NCBI GenBank assembly: GCA_903828515.1
Contig: CAIKMD010000007.1
Coordinates: 1,116,001 to 1,180,000, forward strand
DNA from: an uncultured Rhodospirillales bacterium
GTDB taxonomy: Bacteria > Pseudomonadota > Alphaproteobacteria > ATCC43930 > CGMCC-115725
Length of the DNA: 64,000 nucleotides
Direction of reading: 5' to 3'
Shown here: positions 44,617-52,788 of the stretch, one piece after another
How the letters are laid out: every line of letters begins with the position of its first letter
Position numbering within the stretch: position 1 is the stretch's first letter
The notes under the pieces: model-generated
Database searches by the model: none
What the model was told of the DNA's origin: nothing
What the model saw: the letters and a program-made list of their open reading frames with translations, nothing else
Program-made: the position numbers and the translations under genes

Positions 44617-46140
44617 TTACGTCGCCTGTTTGAGGCTCCATTCGCCGTTGCTTTCGCGGCCGATCAGTCCTTGCAGGTGGAGCTGATCCAGTTCGATCGC
44701 CAATTCGCGGCCGTCGTCTGTGCCGATGGATTGCATCAATTCCATGAAATACATCGGCCGGGTTTCGAGGGCCTGACGCACGGTCTGGAAACGCGGCTGC
44801 AATTTCAGGTTCGGTGTGAAGGATTCCCGGTTGTCGATCTTGTCCGGTTGACCGAACGGCTTGGTGAGATCGAACCCGGCCTTGATCATTTTGCCCTCTT
44901 CGCTGGTCGGATCCATCGACAGGGTGAAATGCCCAGGCTGACTGGTCAGGTCGCGATCGACGCGGAACCGGGTCGCGAAGGCCCATTCCATTTCTTCGTC
45001 GGACTCCACGTTGATGTCGTCATCGACGAGGAAGACGTGTTTGATCAGTGGAAGCTTCAGAAGCGCATCGATCGCTGCCCGGCTCTCGCCCGCCGCTTTT
45101 TGTTTGATCGCGACGCGGACGACATGCAGTCCGGTTGCCGCGCGCGGCAGGTGAACCCCGGCGACATCGATATGAGCGCCATGGAGCGTGTGGCGGACCA
45201 GCATCTCGAAATTGAGCGCACTCAGATTCGCCGCGTCGTTGCGACTCAGAAGCCGCCCGCCATGGAGCAATGTCTGATAGAGCACGTCCTTGCGCGAGGT
45301 GATCGCGGTCACATGGAAAATCGGATCGGGATGCATGGGGCCATAGAGGCCGTAGAGCTCGCCATAGGGCCCTTCGATCTCGGTATAGCCGCGCTCGTCG
45401 AAATACCCCTCGATGGTCATTTCGGCATCGGCCGGCACCGGAATGTTGTTGGTGACGCCCCGCACCATCGGCAGGGTTTGGCCGCGGATGGTGGCGATCA
45501 GTTCGAATTCGTCGATCGGCATCTTGGTGGTGGCGGCGAGGAAATCGAGCGGACCGGCACCGATGACGAAGGTCACCGGCAGGCGTTCCTTGCGCGCGAC
45601 GGCGGCTTTATAGATTTCGCGCAGGTCCGATGGCTGGGTGAGGTTCGAGCGCAGTTCGCGCCGACCCTTCAGCATCAGCCGACGGCAGCCGACATTGGTT
45701 TTGCCGGTCGCCGGATCGACCGTGAAGTCGATCGCCGCCGAGATATAGGGTGCACCGTCGAATTCGTGCTGGAGATAGAACGGAAGCCGCGTGAGGTCGA
45801 TCTGGTCGCCGGTGTGGATCACCTGATGCACGGGCGCCTCGGCGGAGGGGACCTCCACCGTCTTTTGGGGGTTTCGTATCCGCGACGAATATTCTTTCGG
45901 GATATCCTTTTCGCCGACGCCGAAAGCGAGGCCGATGCGCTTGCGGCTGCTCGCCATGCCCGCAACCATCTCGAAGCCTTCGGGCCCGACCTTCTTGAAA
46001 TGCGTTGCCTTGGTCGTGGCTTCGATCGTCGCCGCCAGCGCGCCCAGCGCCACCGGTTCCTCGTGAACTTCGAGTTCGCCTGCCGCCGCGAGCTTCTCGA
46101 CGAACCGTCGCAGGCGGAATTTTTCGAAATCGTGGGCCAT
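44617..46140 (-). CDS. UbiD-family prenylated-FMN decarboxylase
   Basis: A 507-residue UbiD-fold (de)carboxylase that needs prenylated FMN and acts on aromatic or alpha,beta-unsaturated acids. Family landmarks are GELYGLYGPMHPDPIFHVTAI, GGRLLSRNDAANLSALNFE, KHVFLVDDDINVESDEEMEW and the C-terminal TRFRVDRDLTSQPG. UbiX, which makes the cofactor, is not encoded in the window. The gene heads a two-gene run with a class II aldolase and is divergent from an amidohydrolase of the decarboxylase superfamily, making two decarboxylation-type enzymes back to back. Confidence 0.92.
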   Translation of the reverse strand: MAHDFEKFRLRRFVEKLAAAGELEVHEEPVALGALAATIEATTKATHFKKVGPEGFEMVAGMASSRKRIGLAFGVGEKDIPKEYSSRIRNPQKTVEVPSAEAPVHQVIHTGDQIDLTRLPFYLQHEFDGAPYISAAIDFTVDPATGKTNVGCRRLMLKGRRELRSNLTQPSDLREIYKAAVARKERLPVTFVIGAGPLDFLAATTKMPIDEFELIATIRGQTLPMVRGVTNNIPVPADAEMTIEGYFDERGYTEIEGPYGELYGLYGPMHPDPIFHVTAITSRKDVLYQTLLHGGRLLSRNDAANLSALNFEMLVRHTLHGAHIDVAGVHLPRAATGLHVVRVAIKQKAAGESRAAIDALLKLPLIKHVFLVDDDINVESDEEMEWAFATRFRVDRDLTSQPGHFTLSMDPTSEEGKMIKAGFDLTKPFGQPDKIDNRESFTPNLKLQPRFQTVRQALETRPMYFMELMQSIGTDDGRELAIELDQLHLQGLIGRESNGEWSLKQAT

Positions 46141-46293
46141 GGCGTTCGCTCCCGGTGACCGACATTGGATGTTAGTCGGGTCTTATCACCCTTGGCCCCC
46201 GGCAAGCAATGGCGGCCCATGCGCCCTGCGGTTGCACGGTTCCGGCGCGACTGGTAGCTTCCCGAACAAGAAGGCGCGGCGACCGCGCGGGCA

Positions 46294-47241
46294 ATGGGGA
46301 GGGCGGTCTTGGCCGGCATCATCGACGTTCATCATCACATCATGCAGCCCGATTTCCTCCGGATTCAGGAAGCGCGCATCCGCCGGACCGGCTATTGGGG
46401 CGAGAAGCTGACCGAATGGACGCCGTCCTGGTCGATTGACCAGATGGACCAGACCGGCGGCGACGTCTCGATCCTCTCGATTTCGGCGCCCGGTTCCTGG
46501 ACCGGCAAAGTCGACGAGAGCCGCAAGCTGGCGCGCACCTTGAACGAATACACCGCGCAATTGGCGCGCGACTATCCGACCCGCTTCGGTTTCTTCGCGA
46601 CCATTCCGTTGCCCGATGTCGAGGGCAGCCTCGCCGAACTGGCTTACGCGCTCGACGTGTTGAAAGCCGACGGCATCTGCCTGCTGACCAATTACGACGG
46701 GAAATATCCCGGCGATCCGGCGTTTGCGGCAGTCTATGACGAACTCAATCGCCGCAAGGCAGTGGTCTATTCGCATCCGGCCGCGGTCGATTGCTGCGTC
46801 AACATGGTGCCCGGCGTGCCGATGGCGATCCTCGAGTTCATGTTCGACAACACCCGCGCGATCGTCAGCCTGTTGCAGAGCGGCACGCTGCATCGCTGCC
46901 CGGACATCCGCTTCATCTTCTCGCACTGCGGCGGCGCGTTGCCGACGGTCGCGGGCCGCGTCTCGGGCTGGGGCCGTTCGCTCGGCGACCGCGCCCCGAA
47001 GGGCGCCCTGCACGAATTGAACCGGCTCAATTTCGACACCGCCAGCATGAACAACCCGATGACCTTCGGTGCGCTGCTCAAACTGGTCCCGGCGAGCCAG
47101 GTCCTCTTCGGCAGCGATTTTCCGTGGGGCACGATGGCGGCGTCGAAAGAGCCGTTGCACAAGCTTGGGCTCAGCGCGGCCGACGTTCATGCCATCGAAG
47201 AAGGCAACGCGCGCAAACTCTTCGCGCGCTTCAAGGCTTAA
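46294..47241 (+). CDS. Amidohydrolase-family decarboxylase (ACMSD/LigW-like)
   Basis: A 315-residue metal-dependent amidohydrolase of the ACMSD superfamily, which includes 5-carboxyvanillate and gamma-resorcylate decarboxylases. The HxH metal motif is at the N-terminus in IIDVHHHIMQ, then IFSHCGGALPTVAGR and the catalytic Asp in FGSDFPWG. The start is ATG 46294; a TTG five codons later is possible. It is divergent from UbiD and 25 bases upstream of the MetE-like gene. The reaction is decarboxylation or hydrolysis of an aromatic or unsaturated acid by family inference. Confidence 0.9.
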   Translation: MGRAVLAGIIDVHHHIMQPDFLRIQEARIRRTGYWGEKLTEWTPSWSIDQMDQTGGDVSILSISAPGSWTGKVDESRKLARTLNEYTAQLARDYPTRFGFFATIPLPDVEGSLAELAYALDVLKADGICLLTNYDGKYPGDPAFAAVYDELNRRKAVVYSHPAAVDCCVNMVPGVPMAILEFMFDNTRAIVSLLQSGTLHRCPDIRFIFSHCGGALPTVAGRVSGWGRSLGDRAPKGALHELNRLNFDTASMNNPMTFGALLKLVPASQVLFGSDFPWGTMAASKEPLHKLGLSAADVHAIEEGNARKLFARFKA

Positions 47242-47266
47242 AACTCTAGGGGAGGGATCGACGATC

Positions 47267-48553
47267 ATGGCTGGAACCGGTCATCGTATTCGCGTCACGC
47301 ATGCCGGCGCGTTGCCGCGCTCGCCGGAACTCGCGAAACTCGTCTGGGCGAAGGGCGACGGACGGCCTTACGACGCGGCCGAACTCGATCGGCGCCTGAC
47401 CGACGAATTGGCCGATACGGTGCGCCATCAGGTCGCCATCGGCATCGACAGCATCAATGACGGCGAATTGTCGAAAACCTCGTTCACCCAATATTGCGCG
47501 AGCCGCATCTCGGGCTTCGAGACGCGTCCCTACGACCCGGCGAAGGATCCCGCGCCGCTCAATATCGGCGCGCGCGACATCAAGAAGTTCCGCGAGTTCT
47601 TCGCTGCCGGCCATGCCAAGTTCGTCAATCTTGACGCGCCGAAATCGGTGTTCATCTGCAACGCGCCGCTGCGCTATGTCGGCCAGGCCGAGTTGCAGAA
47701 GGACCTCGCCAATTTCAAGACCGCGCTCGCCGGCACCGGATACCAGCAGGCTTATCTGCCGGCCAACACGCCCGGTACGATCGAGCATTGGCTGCGCAAC
47801 CAATATTACGCCAGCGAAGAGGAATTCGTCGAAGCGATCGCCGACGTGATGCACGAGGAATACCAGGCGATCGTCGATGCCGGGTTCTTCCTGCAGATCG
47901 ACGATCCCGATCTGCCCGACGGCTGGCTGATGTATCCCGACATGAGCACCGCGGAATATCGCAAATACGCGCGGCTGCGGGTCGATGCGCTCAACCACGC
48001 GTTGCGCGGCATCCCGCGCGAGAAGGTGCGGCTCCATGTCTGCTGGGGCAGCTATCACGGCCCACATCAGGACGACATTCCGCTCGAGGACATTGCCGAC
48101 CTCATCTTCCGTGTGAAGGCCTGCGAATATTCGATCGAGGCGTCGAACCCGGCGCACGAGCACGAATGGACCGTCTTCGCCAAGACGAAGGTGCCGGCCG
48201 GTGCCTCGCTCATTCCGGGCGTCGTCGGTCACTGCACCGATTTCATCGAGAACCCCGAACTCGTGAAGCAACGCCTGTTGCGTTACGCCAAGCTCGTCGG
48301 CCGCGACCACATCATGGCCGGCACGGATTGCGGCATGGGCCCGCGCGTCAAGCAGGCGAAGATCTGCTGGGCGAAGCTCGAAGCGATGGTCGCGGGCGCC
48401 GAACTGGCCGAGAAAGAACTCTGGCCGAGCCCCAAGAAAGCGTTGGCGAAGAAAAAAGCGAAGGCGCCCGCGAAGAAGAAAGCGCCCGCTAAGGCGAAAC
48501 GCTCCGCACGAAAGCCAAAAGCTCCGGCCCGAGCCCGTCGATCTCGGAGTTGA
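47267..48553 (+). CDS. MetE-like zinc methyltransferase-fold protein with basic tail
   Basis: A 428-residue protein of the cobalamin-independent methionine synthase C-domain family (COG0620-like), about half the size of MetE. The zinc site H257-x-C259, E291 and C355 is fully kept, so a thiol(ate) substrate can be bound. The N-terminal MetE half is absent. Residues about 389-428 form a Lys/Arg/Ala/Pro-rich tail (e.g. KKKAKAPAKKKAPAKAKR), like a histone H1 tail. The tail's last 65 bases overlap the convergent hydrolase gene. It lies 25 bases after the amidohydrolase gene. The likely role is transfer of a methyl or other alkyl group released by the module, which is inference. Confidence 0.85.
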   Translation: MAGTGHRIRVTHAGALPRSPELAKLVWAKGDGRPYDAAELDRRLTDELADTVRHQVAIGIDSINDGELSKTSFTQYCASRISGFETRPYDPAKDPAPLNIGARDIKKFREFFAAGHAKFVNLDAPKSVFICNAPLRYVGQAELQKDLANFKTALAGTGYQQAYLPANTPGTIEHWLRNQYYASEEEFVEAIADVMHEEYQAIVDAGFFLQIDDPDLPDGWLMYPDMSTAEYRKYARLRVDALNHALRGIPREKVRLHVCWGSYHGPHQDDIPLEDIADLIFRVKACEYSIEASNPAHEHEWTVFAKTKVPAGASLIPGVVGHCTDFIENPELVKQRLLRYAKLVGRDHIMAGTDCGMGPRVKQAKICWAKLEAMVAGAELAEKELWPSPKKALAKKKAKAPAKKKAPAKAKRSARKPKAPARARRSRS

Positions 48554-49379
48554 TCTGCATCGCCGGCGAGACGTGGTTGTGGTTCCGGTTGAACGAGAAC
48601 CACGGCATCTTCTTGTCGCATTTGACCAGCTCGGCGACGAGCGCGGCGGTCGGCCAGGCGAGGCCGTAAGGATCGAACTCGGTCACCGCGACGAAGACCG
48701 GCGGATGGCCCGGCTTCACGTGGTTGAGCGGGCTGCGCTCGGCCCATTTGCTTTCGTCGGTGCCGTAATAGCCGACCGAGTTTTCGGCCGGGCGTTCGGG
48801 GCTGTAGACCGGATGCTGCGGCGCATAGACGCCCGAGAGCAGCATCGCGCCGGCGATGCGCGGGCCCTCGGCGCCGTGCACGGCGGGAACGAAGGTCCAG
48901 GTCGCGACATGGGTCGCGCCGGCCGATTGACCCATCACGAAGATCTTGTTCGGATCGCCGCCGAATTTGGCGACGTTCTCGCGCAGCCATAACACCGCCT
49001 TGCCGACATCGGCGGCGCCTGCCGGCCATTGATGCTGCGGCGCCAGGCGATAGGTCATGTTGACGCCGATCATGCCGTTGCGCGCGAAGAAGGTCGGCAC
49101 GTTGTCGTAGATCAGGCCGGGCAGGGGGCTGCGCTCGCCGGCGACATAACCGCCGCCATGGACATAGATCACGACCGGCGCCTTCTCGGGGTGCTTCGCC
49201 GGCATATAGACATCGAGCAGGTTGCGGGCATCGTCGCCGTAGGCGATGTCCCTGGTGATCTCGATGCCGTCCTTGGGTGCGCGCTCCTGATAGGGCTTGT
49301 AGAGGGCGTAGGTCGCCTTCAGCACCTCGGGATTGAATTTCTGTCCGATCTTGCGGATTTCGGCGGCGACGTCGGTCAT
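48489..49379 (-). CDS. Alpha/beta hydrolase, esterase/HSL-like
   Basis: A 296-residue esterase-type hydrolase. The oxyanion motif is IYVHGGGYVAGE, the nucleophile elbow MGQSAGATH, and the acid and His are in VTEFDPYGL and NRNHNHVSP. This is the carboxylesterase/hormone-sensitive-lipase group. Its start is 10 bases after a Rieske oxygenase stop, so the two are cotranscribed. Its 3' end overlaps the basic tail of the MetE-like gene on the other strand by 65 bases. The substrate may be an ester or lactone of the oxygenase product. Confidence 0.9.
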   Translation of the reverse strand: MTDVAAEIRKIGQKFNPEVLKATYALYKPYQERAPKDGIEITRDIAYGDDARNLLDVYMPAKHPEKAPVVIYVHGGGYVAGERSPLPGLIYDNVPTFFARNGMIGVNMTYRLAPQHQWPAGAADVGKAVLWLRENVAKFGGDPNKIFVMGQSAGATHVATWTFVPAVHGAEGPRIAGAMLLSGVYAPQHPVYSPERPAENSVGYYGTDESKWAERSPLNHVKPGHPPVFVAVTEFDPYGLAWPTAALVAELVKCDKKMPWFSFNRNHNHVSPAMQINSEIDGLGPELLAFVRSVSP

Positions 49380-49389
49380 GAACTGATCC

Positions 49390-50556
49390 TTACAAATCGA
49401 ATGGTGCGGTAACTTGAAGCTTCTCACCGAGTTCGGGGTTGCGAATCTTGCCCGGCTCGTTGCCCAGCGGAACCTTGAATGCCTCGAGCTTGATGGTCGG
49501 ATTGGCGCCGCGAATGACGTGCATCGGGTCCTTGCCCTTCTTAACGGCTTCGATCGCTTCTTTCACCATCTTCCGCATCATCGCGACGCCGCGATCGGAT
49601 GTGCCGAGGTTCTCATTCGCGCGATTGGTGACGAGGCCCTGGCTTTCGATCGCCGCGTCGTCCTGATCGCGATCCCAGATGTTCCACCACCCGTCCTCGA
49701 TCCGCTTGATGTTGCCGATTGGGGTCGCGCGATATTTGCCGGCGGTGATCGTGTAAGGCGGTTTCGCATCTTCCGAGCCCCAGATCTGGAACGAGATGCC
49801 TTTGGTATCGTCGACCGGCGTGATCCACTGCATGAACTGATAGGGCTCTTGGCCGGACCGGCAGACCTGGACCCGGTTGATGCCCGGAAAGATATAATGG
49901 TGGCGATCCTTCACACCGCCGGGATATTCGAGATACATCTCGATGCCGTAATCGCGCTCGATCCACTGGCAGACATCCGGCCGCACCATCGCGATCTCGG
50001 GATAGACGCTGGCGTGCAATGCCATGACGTGCAGCGAGTCCACCATGTTATCGGCGCGTTGCAGCCAGTTGCCGTAGATGTCGCGCGCCTGCAGGATCTT
50101 GTTGCAGTTCGGGTCGAACAAGATGTCGTAGTTGGGGAATTCCGGCACCGGCTTCGGCCCGATATAGGCGAAGATGAATCCGGAAACCTCGCGCACCGGG
50201 TAGGAACCCTGCCGCACCTTGTTCTTGAAGTCGCTGAACGCCGGCTCGCAAGGCTGGTCGAGGCATTTGCCGTCGGTGCCGTAGAGCCAGCCATGATAAC
50301 AGCAGCGCAGGCCTTGCTCTTCGACGCGGCCGTATTCGAGCGACGCGTTGCGGTGACAGCAATGCTTGTCGAGCAAACCCAGTTCGCCGTTGCCGGCGCG
50401 GAAGAGCACGAATTCCTCGTTCATCAGCTTGATGATTTGCGGTCCCGGCCCGAGATGTTCGGCGATCAGGATCGGCCACCAATAGCGCCGCAGCATCTCG
50501 CCGCACGGCGTGCCTTTGCTGGTCTGGGTCATCAATTCGTTTTCTGATTTTTTCAT
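49390..50556 (-). CDS. Rieske non-heme iron oxygenase, alpha subunit
   Basis: A 388-residue oxygenase. Rieske ligands are in HCCHRNASL (C-x-H) and RCCYHGWLYG (C-x2-H); the iron triad is in DNMVDSLHVMALHA (D-x2-H-x4-H). The extra cysteine beside each Rieske cysteine is unusual. ATG 50556 follows GGGAGG. The upstream frame to 51747 is antisense noise within the alcohol dehydrogenase gene. It is cotranscribed with an esterase-like hydrolase and divergent from the alcohol dehydrogenase operon. No ferredoxin or reductase gene is adjacent. Confidence 0.92.
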   Translation of the reverse strand: MKKSENELMTQTSKGTPCGEMLRRYWWPILIAEHLGPGPQIIKLMNEEFVLFRAGNGELGLLDKHCCHRNASLEYGRVEEQGLRCCYHGWLYGTDGKCLDQPCEPAFSDFKNKVRQGSYPVREVSGFIFAYIGPKPVPEFPNYDILFDPNCNKILQARDIYGNWLQRADNMVDSLHVMALHASVYPEIAMVRPDVCQWIERDYGIEMYLEYPGGVKDRHHYIFPGINRVQVCRSGQEPYQFMQWITPVDDTKGISFQIWGSEDAKPPYTITAGKYRATPIGNIKRIEDGWWNIWDRDQDDAAIESQGLVTNRANENLGTSDRGVAMMRKMVKEAIEAVKKGKDPMHVIRGANPTIKLEAFKVPLGNEPGKIRNPELGEKLQVTAPFDL

Positions 50557-50700
50557 CGTTGCCTCCCGCGTGTTGGTGGCACGATTTGAACCCGAATGGG
50601 GGTGGATGGCAATACCGCGATGACGCCGGCGGCCGGCCCCTTGCAATGCGGGAGGACGCGGGCGAGGATGCCCAACAATTCGTAGGGAGGCGATCGGGAT

Positions 50701-51819
50701 ATGGGTTTTCTGCAGCAATTTCCGCGCGTGCATCTGGATTTCGGCGCGGTGAAGGCCTTGCCCATCGAGCTGAAAGCGCTGGGCATCACGCGGCCGCTGA
50801 TCCTGACCGACAAGGGCCTCGTGGCCTGCGGTGTGCTCGCGCGTGTGCAGGACACCGTGCCGGGGCGCAACGATGTCGTGATCTTCGACGAAGTGCCGGA
50901 AAATCCGACGGTGGCCGGTGTCGAGTGCGCCTTTGAGGTTTATCAGCGCGAGCGTTGTGACGGTATCGTCGCCTTGGGCGGCGGTTCGGTGATCGACACG
51001 GCCAAAGCGGTCGCGGTGCTCGCGGGTCATCCGGGCCCGATCACCAACTACATGGGCAAGCCCGACGTCATCACCCATGCGGTCGGGCCGCTCATCGTCT
51101 TGCCGACCACGGCGGGCACCGGCAGCGAGGCTTCGCGCGGCGCCGGCATTCACCCGAACGCAACCAGTCGCGCCTCCGGCCTCAACAGCCATTACATCGT
51201 GCCGGCAGTGGCGATCTGCGATCCCGATCTGACCCTCAGCCTGCCGGCGCATCTGACGGCCGGCACCGGCATGGACGCGCTGTCGCATTGCGTCGAGGGG
51301 TTTCTCACCACCGCTGATAATCCGCCGGGCAAGGCGCTGGCACTGGATGGCGTCAGGCATGTCGTCGCCAATATCGAGCGCGCGGTGAAAGACGGGCAGG
51401 ATCGCGAGGCGCGCAAGGGCCTGATGGTCGCCGCCCTCGAAGGCGGCATGGCGATTCATATGGGCCTCGGGCCGATTCACGCGATCGCCAACGCCACCGG
51501 CGATCAGGGCCTTCATCACGGCAAGATGGTGACCATCGCGATGCCGACGGTGTTGCGTTTCATGGCGCGTCACGTCTCGGACAAGATGACCGCATTGTCG
51601 CAGGCGCTCGGCGCCAAGCCGGGAGAGAGCGCGGCCGATGTGGTCGAAGGTTTGAATGCGCGGGTCGGCATTCCGCCGACGATGCGCGCGCTCGGCTACA
51701 AAGGTGGCGATTTCGACGACATGGCGGACGATTGCGCCAAGAGTCATTTCCTCGGCCGCAGCCCCTATCGCCCCAACGCTGCCGAATTCAAGACGATGCT
51801 GACGACGATCTTCGGATGA
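50701..51819 (+). CDS. Iron-containing alcohol dehydrogenase (maleylacetate-reductase-like)
   Basis: A 372-residue group III alcohol dehydrogenase. The nucleotide loop is GIVALGGGSVIDTAKAV, and the Fe/Zn ligands lie in the DPDLTL to HLTAGTGMDALSHCVEGF segment with its conserved Asp and His. The best-known members reduce aldehydes, 1,3-propanediol aldehydes or maleylacetate. It is the first gene of a four-gene operon; its stop overlaps the next start as ATGA. Divergence from the Rieske/hydrolase pair (144-base gap) suggests it oxidises or reduces a product of that pair. Confidence 0.9.
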   Translation: MGFLQQFPRVHLDFGAVKALPIELKALGITRPLILTDKGLVACGVLARVQDTVPGRNDVVIFDEVPENPTVAGVECAFEVYQRERCDGIVALGGGSVIDTAKAVAVLAGHPGPITNYMGKPDVITHAVGPLIVLPTTAGTGSEASRGAGIHPNATSRASGLNSHYIVPAVAICDPDLTLSLPAHLTAGTGMDALSHCVEGFLTTADNPPGKALALDGVRHVVANIERAVKDGQDREARKGLMVAALEGGMAIHMGLGPIHAIANATGDQGLHHGKMVTIAMPTVLRFMARHVSDKMTALSQALGAKPGESAADVVEGLNARVGIPPTMRALGYKGGDFDDMADDCAKSHFLGRSPYRPNAAEFKTMLTTIFG

Positions 51820-52787
51820 TCAATGTCCTGATCTATCTGACGATGCTGCCGCCGGCGGATCGACAGCGTTGTCTCGATTTCGTCAAAGCGGAATTCCCGC
51901 AGGTCAAAGTCGATCTCGCCACCAGCCCGGCAGCAGCCGAACCGCTCATCGGCGATGCCGACATTCTCGTCACCTTCGGCGCGCATCTGGGGCTCGATGC
52001 CGATCGCATCTTGAGCCGCGGCAAGAATCTGAAATGGGTGCTGGCGCTCGGCACCGGCGTCGATCACATCACCGACGTACCGTCGCTCAGATCCGAGGCG
52101 ATGGTCACCAACATGCACGGCATGCACGGCGTGCCGATGACGGAAGCGGCGGTCCTGTCGATGCTGGCGCTCGCACGCGAGATGCCGCGCATGCTGGACA
52201 ATCAGAAGAAGCACCATTGGGAGCGCTACGGCGCACGGCTGCTCTTCGGTAAGACGGTCGGTATTTACGGCGTCGGCGCGATCGCCGAAGTGTTGGGACC
52301 GGTCTGCAAGAGTCTCGGCATGACCGTGATCGGCATCACCTCGGGACAGCGCAAGTTGGCCGGTTTCGATCGCATGGTGAGCCGCGAGGCGCTCACGACG
52401 ATCATTGGCGAGCTCGATCATTTCGTCATCCTGACGCCGCTGACCGATGCGACACGCAACAGCGTTGATGCCAAGGTGCTGGCGGCGATGAAGTCCAGTG
52501 GGTTCCTCATCAACCTCGCGCGCGGCGGGATCGTCGACGAGGCGGCGTTGATCGCGGTGCTGCGCGATAAAAAGATCGGTGGCGCGGCGCTCGATGTGTT
52601 CGAGCACGAGCCGTTGCCGGCCGATCATCCGTTCTGGGCGATGGAGAACGTCATTCTCTCGCCGCATATCGGTGCGTTCAACGCCGATTACATGTCGCAG
52701 GTTTTGCCGTTCGTGAAGGAAAACATGACCAGGTTTCTCGCGGGCGACGTCGCCGGCATGGTCAACGTCGTTCGCCAGGGAGGCTGA
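51816..52787 (+). CDS. D-2-hydroxyacid dehydrogenase
   Basis: A 323-residue NAD-dependent dehydrogenase of the D-isomer family. The catalytic loop NLARGGIVDEAAL and histidine LSPHIGAF are present. The nucleotide loop reads GIYGVGAIAEVLG, so the third glycine of GxGxxG is alanine. It reduces a 2-oxo acid or oxidises a 2-hydroxyacid. It overlaps the alcohol dehydrogenase gene by 4 bases (ATGA) and precedes the MetE-like gene by 1 base, so all are translated together. Confidence 0.93.
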   Translation: MINVLIYLTMLPPADRQRCLDFVKAEFPQVKVDLATSPAAAEPLIGDADILVTFGAHLGLDADRILSRGKNLKWVLALGTGVDHITDVPSLRSEAMVTNMHGMHGVPMTEAAVLSMLALAREMPRMLDNQKKHHWERYGARLLFGKTVGIYGVGAIAEVLGPVCKSLGMTVIGITSGQRKLAGFDRMVSREALTTIIGELDHFVILTPLTDATRNSVDAKVLAAMKSSGFLINLARGGIVDEAALIAVLRDKKIGGAALDVFEHEPLPADHPFWAMENVILSPHIGAFNADYMSQVLPFVKENMTRFLAGDVAGMVNVVRQGG

Positions 52788-52788
52788 C

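Noticed and set aside
50557-51747. N-terminal extension of the third Rieske gene to 51747
   Set aside because: The extension is antisense to the alcohol dehydrogenase; the ATG at 50556 has GGGAGG upstream and the typical family start.
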